A stretch of 12,653 nucleotides of DNA, taken from assembly GCA_031288885.1 (NCBI GenBank), contig JAITQP010000075.1, positions 1 through 12,653 on the forward strand, given 5' to 3'. The translations under genes were made by a program, and so were the position numbers. Source of the DNA: Prevotellaceae bacterium. GTDB taxonomy: Bacteria > Bacteroidota > Bacteroidia > Bacteroidales > UBA932. The notes under the pieces are model-generated. The model was not told the DNA's origin, did no database searches, and saw nothing but the letters and a program-made list of their open reading frames with translations. Below are positions 6,702 through 11,700 of the stretch, one piece after another (positions within the stretch are counted from its first letter, which is position 1; every line of letters starts with the position of its first letter).

Positions 6702-7322
6702 CTAAAGCGCCAAACTCTTGAGGATGCTGGTAACGTTTTCCTGCTTTCGGTTTGCAACAAACTCCCTAAACTCCTCGTCGGGCATTTCCGTAAACGCCTG
6801 AAAAATGGGGTGCGCCAAAAACAGGAACACGTTTTGCGATATCACGTTCACCACCAAGTTGAGGGCCGATATTTGGCGAATTTTTCCCTCCCTGTGCGCC
6901 TCGTCCAGCTCCAGCTGTAGCTTTTCGATTATTTTTAGCACCTGAGTGTTCACCGTTAGCTTAAGGGTTTCGATGCGCTGGGGTACGCGGGTTATTTCGC
7001 TTATAACCAGAAACGGTATTTTGGGGTTGCTCAGCAAAAAATCGAACTGCATTTCCATCTGCTTCTTAATTTTTTCCATCAGCGGCAAATCGCTTCCCAG
7101 CACCTCGCCCATGGAGGAGATAATCTGCCGTATTTTTTGCGCAAACACCGCATCAAACAAATTTTCTTTCGTCCGAAAGTAGTAGTGCAGCAGCGCCTGA
7201 TTTACGCCGGCAAGCTTGGCAATATCCACCGTTTTTGCCAGCGCAAAGCCTTTGCTCAGGAACACCTCCTCCGCAGCCTCCAAAATGGCCTGCTCTGTGC
7301 TGATATTGTTGTTAGTTGGCAT
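6702..7322 (-). CDS. TetR/AcrR-family transcriptional regulator (CecR-like position)
   Basis: Likely repressor of its own operon, 206 residues. The N-terminal domain has the TetR layout: helix 1 at ~9-24 (TEQAILEAAEEVFLSKGF), then a helix-turn-helix at ~31-51 (TVDIAKLAGVNQALLHYYFRT), then the helix-4 motif KENLFDAVF. The C-terminal ligand domain (~60-206) is poorly conserved, as is normal. In E. coli a TetR-family gene (cecR/ybiH) heads ybhGFSR, so the position supports a role in sensing a pump substrate. The start ATG at 7322 has no good Shine-Dalgarno site. A candidate promoter (7373-7404) and an imperfect inverted repeat (7335-7349) lie upstream. The effector is unknown. Confidence 0.93.
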   Translation of the reverse strand: MPTNNNISTEQAILEAAEEVFLSKGFALAKTVDIAKLAGVNQALLHYYFRTKENLFDAVFAQKIRQIISSMGEVLGSDLPLMEKIKKQMEMQFDFLLSNPKIPFLVISEITRVPQRIETLKLTVNTQVLKIIEKLQLELDEAHREGKIRQISALNLVVNVISQNVFLFLAHPIFQAFTEMPDEEFREFVANRKQENVTSILKSLAL

Positions 7323-7334
7323 ATTTAATTGTAT

Positions 7335-7349
7335 TATCTAATTGAGATA
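7335..7349. promoter_or_regulatory. Candidate TetR operator
   Basis: TATCT (7335-7339) and AGATA (7345-7349) form an imperfect inverted repeat in the tetR leader, between the candidate promoter and the start codon. It lies within a direct repeat of ATATTTAAT (7321-7329 and 7347-7355). The position suits autorepression, but the site is short and AT-rich. Confidence 0.3.
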
Positions 7350-7372
7350 TTTAATAACCTGATTAATTTTTG

Positions 7373-7404
7373 CAAAGGTGGGGATTTTGGAAATATGGTG
7401 CAAG
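7373..7404 (-). promoter_or_regulatory. Candidate promoter of the tetR-tolC-efflux operon
   Basis: On the minus strand CTTG (7404-7401), 20 bases, then CACCTTTG (7380-7373). Each element has one mismatch to the Bacteroidetes pattern TTTG / TAnnTTTG. It is about 50 bases upstream of the tetR start and divergent from the hicBA promoter. Confidence 0.4.
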
Positions 7405-7440
7405 AGGAGGAGGGTTAATTAAGGTTAAGTAGCGCTCGGT

Positions 7441-7471
7441 TTTGGCGTGTTGGGAATTTCACCTATCTTTG
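7441..7471 (+). promoter_or_regulatory. Bacteroidetes-type promoter for hicBA
   Basis: TTTG (7441-7444), 19 bases, TATCTTTG (7464-7471) matches the Bacteroidetes housekeeping pattern TTTG-N19-TAnnTTTG in full. Transcription would start near 7476-7479, leaving a leader of roughly 90 bases before hicB that contains an 11-codon open frame (7521-7556). Confidence 0.7.
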
Positions 7472-7531
7472 CAGCATACAACTATTATACCAACCGCAAC
7501 ATAGTAAGAAAGATTTTGGCATGAAAAAAAT

Positions 7532-7561
7532 TTTATCGGATGCTCTGTATTTTTAATTTTG
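7532..7561 (+). promoter_or_regulatory. Possible second promoter close to hicB
   Basis: TTTA (7532-7535), 18 bases, TAATTTTG (7554-7561), ending seven bases before the hicB ATG. It would give an almost leaderless antitoxin transcript. The stretch is AT-rich and a chance match is quite possible. Confidence 0.25.
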
Positions 7562-7568
7562 AGAGATT

Positions 7569-7778
7569 ATGAAATGTACATTAGTCGTAAAAAAGGGGCA
7601 AAACGGTTTTCTTATCGGCCAGCTCAAAGAATTTCCGTCAGTGTTTACGCAGGGCGTTACCCTTGCCGAGCTTAAGGAAAATATAGCCGATGCTCTGGAA
7701 ATGTACCTCGAAGACCTCCGTGAAGCCTACCAGCCTTACGGGGAAATGATAGAGGAAGAAGAATTGGTTTTTGCATGA
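7569..7778 (+). CDS. hicB: HicB-family antitoxin (short form)
   Basis: Probable antitoxin, 69 residues. It has the HicB/UPF0150 fold pattern: strands at the N-terminus (KCTLVVKKGQNGFLIGQLKEFPSVFTQG), then the helix typical of the family (TLAELKENIADALEMYLEDL), then an acidic tail (EEEELVFA). The C-terminal HTH or ribbon-helix-helix DNA-binding domain of longer HicB proteins is absent. It therefore probably neutralises the toxin by binding, and autoregulation would need another route. Its stop overlaps the next gene's start (ATGA), so the pair is translationally coupled, with the antitoxin first. Base composition is visibly more AT-rich than that of mpg, the next gene but one. Confidence 0.85.
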   Translation: MKCTLVVKKGQNGFLIGQLKEFPSVFTQGVTLAELKENIADALEMYLEDLREAYQPYGEMIEEEELVFA

Positions 7779-7969
7779 AAAGGACACAATTCATACAATA
7801 CCTAAATCGTCAAGGTTGTGGTTTTGTGAAGCACGGCGCCAAGCATGATAAATACATGAACCACCTCAACGGTAAACGTACTGTTTTGCCTCGCCATGCA
7901 GAGTTGGATAACGACCTCTGCAACCTTATTTGTAAGCAATTGGACATTCCACATCCACCCAAAAAGTAA
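7775..7969 (+). CDS. hicA: HicA-family mRNA interferase toxin
   Basis: Probable toxin, 64 residues, the size of a lone HicA dsRBD-like domain. The family pattern is clear: an N-terminal helix ending RQGCGF, then VKHGAKHDKYMN with His24 in the position of the catalytic His of the GSHH/GGKH motif, then the strand RTVLPRH, and a final helix LCNLICKQLDI. HicA toxins cleave mRNA when free of HicB. The start codon overlaps the hicB stop by four bases. Downstream there are only 40 bp before mpg, with no clear terminator, so read-through is possible. Confidence 0.88.
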   Translation: MKRTQFIQYLNRQGCGFVKHGAKHDKYMNHLNGKRTVLPRHAELDNDLCNLICKQLDIPHPPKK

Positions 7970-8009
7970 TATGAGCACTTTGATGCTCTAACCAAAAATT
8001 CACCCAACT

Positions 8010-8543
8010 ATGCGTCTAACAGCATCCTTTTTTGAGCGCGACGTGCTGGAGGTCGCCCCCGACCTGCTGGGGAAGTACATTGCGCGGCAGCACAACGGCG
8101 AGGTGGCGATGTTCCGCATTGTGGAAACCGAAGCCTACCGCGGCGCAGAAGACCTCGCCTGCCACGCCAGCAAGGGGCGCACGCCCCGCACGGAGGTCAT
8201 GTACGGCAGGGGCGGTTTGGTGTACGTGTACCTCATCTACGGCATGTACTACCTGCTCAACTTTGTCACCGCCGGCGAGGGCGCCCCGCAGGCGGCGCTC
8301 ATTCGCGGCGTGGAGGGCGCCGTTGGCCCCGGGCGCGTGGGCAAGCTGCTGCAGCTCGACAAAAGCTTCTACGCCGAAGACTTGGCGACCTCTACGCGCA
8401 TCTGGGTGGAGGGCAAAGATGAGCCCGCGCCGCTCATACAAACCGCCAAGCGCGTAGGCGTTGACTACGCCGGTGTTTGGAAAGACAAGCCTTGGCGGTT
8501 TATAGCCGCGTCCGCCGCCGCCACTCCGTGCCTACAAGAATAA
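8010..8543 (+). CDS. DNA-3-methyladenine glycosylase (AAG/MPG family)
   Basis: Base-excision repair enzyme removing alkylated purines such as 3-methyladenine, 177 residues. Landmarks of the AAG family appear in order: FFxRDVLEVAPDLLGK (7-22), IVETEAYRGAEDLACHAS (37-54) with the general base Glu41, Tyr43 and His52 (E125, Y127 and H136 in the human enzyme), GRTPRTEVMYG, VYVYLIYGMYY with Tyr72 and Tyr74 for lesion stacking, ALIRGVEG with Arg99, and the terminal PWRF. The C-terminus after PWRF is short and Ala-rich. The gene is GC-rich, unlike the toxin-antitoxin modules on either side. No Shine-Dalgarno site or clear promoter of its own was seen. Confidence 0.95.
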   Translation: MRLTASFFERDVLEVAPDLLGKYIARQHNGEVAMFRIVETEAYRGAEDLACHASKGRTPRTEVMYGRGGLVYVYLIYGMYYLLNFVTAGEGAPQAALIRGVEGAVGPGRVGKLLQLDKSFYAEDLATSTRIWVEGKDEPAPLIQTAKRVGVDYAGVWKDKPWRFIAASAAATPCLQE

Positions 8544-8586
8544 CAGGGTTTGAAGCTTTATTAGTTTTTTTGCGCACAACTCCTTT

Positions 8587-8616
8587 TTTGACAGCCGGAT
8601 ATTTTGCGTATATTTG
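8587..8616 (+). promoter_or_regulatory. Bacteroidetes-type promoter for the HEPN/MNT pair
   Basis: TTTG (8587-8590), 18 bases, TATATTTG (8609-8616). Transcription would start near 8621-8624. This places the in-frame TTG at 8604 upstream of the transcript and supports an ATG at 8643 or 8646 as the real start. The rest of the gap after mpg (8544-8586) shows no convincing terminator. Confidence 0.6.
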
Positions 8617-8645
8617 TGAGAAAACCGGACGACTATTGTTATATG

Positions 8646-9044
8646 ATGACAAAAGAGCAACATATTGCCTATTGGATAAGCTCAGCAAAGGAAGACTGGC
8701 TCTCTGTCGAGGCATTGCTGGATAGAAAACGCTATCTGCACTGCTTGTTTTGGGCACATTTAACGCTCGAGAAGCTGGCAAAAGCGCTTTGGGTAAAACA
8801 TCATGAGGCAAACCTGCCGCCCAAAACCCACAATATTACATGGCTACTGGATAATTCCAATGTTGATTTAGGAAAAGATAGCATGGAATTTTTGGCAAAT
8901 TTCAACGACTTCCAGCTGTCGGGTCGCTATCCGGATTATCTGAACCAGATACATAAAGTTTGCACTGAAAGTTTTACAATTAACGAGCTGACAAAAGTCA
9001 AGGAGGTCAGAACATGCTTACTCAAAATGCTGCCATTAGAATAG
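8646..9044 (+). CDS. HEPN-domain protein (putative toxin of a HEPN/MNT pair)
   Basis: All-alpha HEPN protein, 132 residues from this ATG; the ATG at 8643 would add one Met. The frame stays open upstream to a TTG at 8604, but that lies in the promoter -7 element. Family pattern: helix IAYWISSAKEDWLSVEALL, then KRYLHCLFWAHLTLEKLAKALWV (28-50), then LPPKTHNITWLL, and later GRYPDY (93-98), typical of Pfam HEPN (PF05168) proteins paired with small nucleotidyltransferases. HEPN partners are often RNases. The R-X4-6-H active site of HepT-type toxins is not evident; Arg94 and His103 are too far apart. The 3' end overlaps the nucleotidyltransferase gene by 31 bp. Confidence 0.85.
   Translation: MTKEQHIAYWISSAKEDWLSVEALLDRKRYLHCLFWAHLTLEKLAKALWVKHHEANLPPKTHNITWLLDNSNVDLGKDSMEFLANFNDFQLSGRYPDYLNQIHKVCTESFTINELTKVKEVRTCLLKMLPLE
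9001..9006 (+). promoter_or_regulatory. Perfect Shine-Dalgarno site deciding the nucleotidyltransferase start
   Basis: AGGAGG seven bases upstream of the ATG at 9014. It is the clearest ribosome-binding site in the window, in a genome where most starts show none. It allows independent initiation of the downstream gene within the HEPN gene. Confidence 0.75.
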
Positions 9045-9394
9045 CGGAAAGCTACGCGCGGGAGGTGGAGGCGTGCGGCGTGCGCCTGCATACCGCTATC
9101 CTGTTCGGCTCGTTTGCCAAGGGCACGCAGCACGAATGGTCTGATATTGACGTAGCGCTGGTTGCTGACGAGTTTACAGGGCTGGGCTTTATAGACAAAA
9201 AACTATTCCCCTACATCGGTATAAAGCAACCGTACCTCCGCATTGAAACAAAAACCTACCCTACCGAGTATTTTCACGTCGGCGACCCATTTATTGAGGA
9301 AATTAAAAAGGAGGGCATCTTAATAAGAACAAGCAATAGCAGCAGCATTGCAACGCCCGCCGCGCGCCCGATAAAATCCCCGTGCTTCACGTAG
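9014..9394 (+). CDS. MNT-type nucleotidyltransferase (putative antitoxin), 3' end run into lnt
   Basis: Minimal nucleotidyltransferase partner of the HEPN protein, 126 residues as read. The catalytic motif is GSFAKGTQHEWSDIDVALV, with Gly32-Ser33 and the metal-binding Asp44 and Asp46. IETKTYP (77-83) probably carries the third acidic residue. MntA-type relatives neutralise HEPN toxins by AMPylation. The start is fixed by AGGAGG at 9001-9006, seven bases before the ATG and inside the HEPN coding region. Relatives normally stop soon after a motif like EEIKKEGILI. Here about 20 further residues are read from the antisense strand of lnt, so the native stop seems to have been lost. Confidence 0.85.
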   Translation: MLTQNAAIRIAESYAREVEACGVRLHTAILFGSFAKGTQHEWSDIDVALVADEFTGLGFIDKKLFPYIGIKQPYLRIETKTYPTEYFHVGDPFIEEIKKEGILIRTSNSSSIATPAARPIKSPCFT

Positions 9395-10887
9395 GGCGTA
9401 ATGTGCTCGTTGGCGTTGATGACGCCCGAAAGGGTTGTGCGCACCCACCACGGCGTGCGCTGCACAATCTCTCCCCGCTGGTTGATGATGGCCGAGATGC
9501 CGGTGTTGGCCGAGCGGGCTATGCTGCGCCGCGTTTCGATGGCGCGGAGGCTGGCGTAGCGCAGGTGCTGCCGGTGCCCGGGCGTGTTGCGCCACCAGCC
9601 GTCGTTGGTGATAATCATCATCACGTTGGCGCCCTTTTTGATGTACTCCGTGCAGAACTGCCCAAAAATGGATTCGTAGCAAATGGCAACGCCCGCCCTG
9701 AGCTTTCCGCCGCTTGAGGTAAACGCCACCCGCTCCTTTTGCGTGCCCAACCCCCCCGACGTGCCACCCAGATTAATGGCAAAGCGGGCTATGAGCTTGT
9801 TCAAGTACTTGGGGTAAGGCAGCATCTCCACGCCCACCACGAGCTTGGACTTGTGGTAGCGCTGCACGTGGCCGCTGCTGTCGGCTTGCAGGGCGGTGTT
9901 GTACACTTCGTAGCGCAGGTTGGCGTTTTTCATGGTTCGGGCGGTGGGCGGCGCATCCTCGCCCTCGCCAAAGCGGTAGAAGGTGGTGGCGCCGGTCACG
10001 AAGCTAACGCTGGGGTGGCGCGCGCAAAAGGACTTCAGGCGCAGCATCAGGCGGTGGTGCTCAAGGTCGTTTTCCCACAAATTTCCCTCCAGCGCCGTTT
10101 CGGGGGCAATCACGTAGTCGGTGCTGTCGGTGGCGGCGCGCTCGGCTTGCGCCATGATAATATCCTGCTGCTGCTGCGGGCTCAAGCCCCCAAACTTGTC
10201 GTTGAACGGGTCGATGTTGGGCTGCAAAATGGCGACGCGGCAGGGATTTTCGGCTTCCCGATAGGTGTAGAAGCGCGCAAGCGAGTACGCGCAGGGCGCA
10301 AGCACCAGCGCGGCAAGCATCACCTTTTCTGCCGCCGCCGCGCGGAGGTGGAGGAGCTTAAGCTGCTGCTTTTGCAGGATGAACAGCACCAGCAGGTTGC
10401 ACAGCAGCGCCCACAGCGACCCGCCCAGCGCCCCCGTGTGCTCGTACCACTGCACCAGCTTAATGTCCTTGGCAAACCCGTTGCCCAGCGTGAGCCACGG
10501 CCACATAATCTCCGCGTCGAAGTAAAACCACTCCCACGTCAGCCAGAGCGCCACGAGCGAGGCGTAGCCAACGGCGCTGCCCGCCCGCCGCTTGATGAGG
10601 TGAAACAGCCACACCACCAGCAGCATCTGCGCCGAGTTGCCGACCACCGCGCCCACCATGCCAAAAAGCGTAGCGTTGTATATCCACCACGTGGTGGCGA
10701 GGTTCCAGAGCAGCAGGCACAGCCACGCGTACTTCCAAAATCCCCGCCGGCGATTTACGGCGAAGTCGTGCTCCACGGCGAGCAGCGGCACAAACGCCAC
10801 CAGCAGCAGCAATCCCGAAAAGCTTTCGTACCAAGGCAGGCTCAGCAGCAGCGCGCTGAGCAACGTTAGCAGCAAATGTTTACGCAT
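9274..10887 (-). CDS. lnt: Apolipoprotein N-acyltransferase
   Basis: Inner-membrane enzyme that N-acylates the diacylglyceryl cysteine of lipoproteins, 537 residues. The N-terminal half has multiple hydrophobic segments (up to about residue 205). The nitrilase domain (~215-500) carries the Glu-Lys-Cys triad: Glu263 in VIAPETALEG, Lys346 in YHKSKLV, and Cys403 in AICYES. Glu354 (VGVEMLPY) and TNDGWW (427-432) are also as expected. A C-terminal membrane segment (~510-522) follows GDFIGRA. The last ~15 residues (MPSFLISSINGSPT) are read from the antisense strand of the convergent nucleotidyltransferase gene and are probably not native. The start ATG at 10887 is about 20 bases after the predicted transcription start. 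Confidence 0.95.
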   Translation of the reverse strand: MRKHLLLTLLSALLLSLPWYESFSGLLLLVAFVPLLAVEHDFAVNRRRGFWKYAWLCLLLWNLATTWWIYNATLFGMVGAVVGNSAQMLLVVWLFHLIKRRAGSAVGYASLVALWLTWEWFYFDAEIMWPWLTLGNGFAKDIKLVQWYEHTGALGGSLWALLCNLLVLFILQKQQLKLLHLRAAAAEKVMLAALVLAPCAYSLARFYTYREAENPCRVAILQPNIDPFNDKFGGLSPQQQQDIIMAQAERAATDSTDYVIAPETALEGNLWENDLEHHRLMLRLKSFCARHPSVSFVTGATTFYRFGEGEDAPPTARTMKNANLRYEVYNTALQADSSGHVQRYHKSKLVVGVEMLPYPKYLNKLIARFAINLGGTSGGLGTQKERVAFTSSGGKLRAGVAICYESIFGQFCTEYIKKGANVMMIITNDGWWRNTPGHRQHLRYASLRAIETRRSIARSANTGISAIINQRGEIVQRTPWWVRTTLSGVINANEHITPYVKHGDFIGRAAGVAMLLLLLVLIKMPSFLISSINGSPT

Positions 10888-10912
10888 GGCAAGGGTATTT
10901 TTATATTTTGCG

Positions 10913-10942
10913 CAAAGCTACGTAATTTTTCCCGATTTCAAG
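10913..10942 (-). promoter_or_regulatory. Candidate lnt promoter
   Basis: On the minus strand CTTG (10942-10939), 18 bases, TAGCTTTG (10920-10913). The -7 element is a full match to TAnnTTTG and the -33 element has one mismatch. It diverges from the lysE promoter within the 105-bp spacer. Confidence 0.5.
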
Positions 10943-10952
10943 GATATTTTTC

Positions 10953-10983
10953 TTTCATAATCTGCAAACAATTGCTACTTTTG
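10953..10983 (+). promoter_or_regulatory. Candidate promoter of the LysE-family gene
   Basis: TTTC (10953-10956), 19 bases, TACTTTTG (10976-10983). The -7 element ends only nine bases before the ATG, so the transcript would have almost no leader. Confidence 0.5.
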
Positions 10984-10992
10984 TAGGCTAAT

Positions 10993-11637
10993 ATGGATAT
11001 TTTGTTTCTTTTCATAAAAGGTGTATTTGTAGGGCTGCTGGCGTCGGTGCCGCTTGGTCCGGCGGGAGTGCTGTGCATTCAGCGCACGCTCAACCGCGGC
11101 CGGCGCGCAGGCTTCTTTTCCGGCATGGGGGTTGCCCTTGCCGACACGCTGTTTGCTGCGGTGGCGGTGCTCAGCCTGTCGGTGGTGGAGGAGTGGATAG
11201 CCGACAAGGAGAACGGGCTGGAGCTGCTGGTGGGCGTGGTGGTGGTGGCGGTGGGCGTTAAGATTATGCTCACCAATCCGGTGAAGCAGCTGCGCGCGCG
11301 CGGTAAGCAGCGGCAGGGCAGCTTGGGCGGAGCGCTGATTTCGCTCTTCCTCCTGACCATTAATCCTGTCAACCTGCTGCCGGTGCTGTTTTTGGTGGGG
11401 CTGTTCAAGGTGAGCGTAAGCAGCGTGTGGCACACGGTTACGGTGCTGATGGGGGTGATGACGGGCGCGCTGGGGTGGTGGTGCTTTTTGTCCACCATCG
11501 CGTCGCACTACCGCAAGTACTTTAAGCTGCGGCAAATGTGGTGGATTAACAAGGTGTCGGGCGCTATCATACTCCTGCTGGGCTCGCTGGCGTTTATTGA
11601 CGGGGTGGTAAAGGTAGCGAAAGCAATTCTTGCGTAA
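10993..11637 (+). CDS. LysE-family translocator
   Basis: Inner-membrane exporter of the LysE/RhtB superfamily, 214 residues, about the usual size. Membrane segments are near 3-25, 41-64, 77-93, 112-139, 146-168 and 186-206. The family signature is in the first loop, SVPLGPAGVLCIQRTLNRGRRAGFFSG (18-44), followed by GVALADTLFA. A conserved TINPVN (122-127) lies in the fourth segment. Relatives export amino acids; the substrate here cannot be read from sequence. No downstream in-frame Met would preserve the first segment, so the ATG at 10993 is chosen despite the near absence of a leader. It is divergent from lnt. The 63-bp gap to the next gene holds no signal that I can support. Confidence 0.9.
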   Translation: MDILFLFIKGVFVGLLASVPLGPAGVLCIQRTLNRGRRAGFFSGMGVALADTLFAAVAVLSLSVVEEWIADKENGLELLVGVVVVAVGVKIMLTNPVKQLRARGKQRQGSLGGALISLFLLTINPVNLLPVLFLVGLFKVSVSSVWHTVTVLMGVMTGALGWWCFLSTIASHYRKYFKLRQMWWINKVSGAIILLLGSLAFIDGVVKVAKAILA

Positions 11638-11700
11638 AAACAGCGGGGCAGACGTTTCCGTCGCTCCGTCAACTCATAAGCTTCCATCAACATACAGGAC

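Noticed and set aside
8544..8586. Rho-independent terminator after mpg (T-run near 8560-8572)
   Set aside because: There is a T-run but no stable GC-rich stem in front of it.
8604..8645. Longer HEPN protein starting at TTG 8604
   Set aside because: The TTG lies just before and overlaps the region of the predicted -7 promoter element (8609-8616), so it would not be transcribed, and the extra residues do not fit the family.
9739..10869. Long plus-strand open frame opposite lnt
   Set aside because: It is the antisense shadow of a GC-rich gene with clear Lnt catalytic residues. Its His/Ala/Arg-rich translation is typical of such shadows.
11638..11700. Terminator or promoter between the LysE-family gene and the secreted protein gene
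   Set aside because: The short GACG/CGTC pairings are weak and lack a T-run, and no TAnnTTTG element is present.
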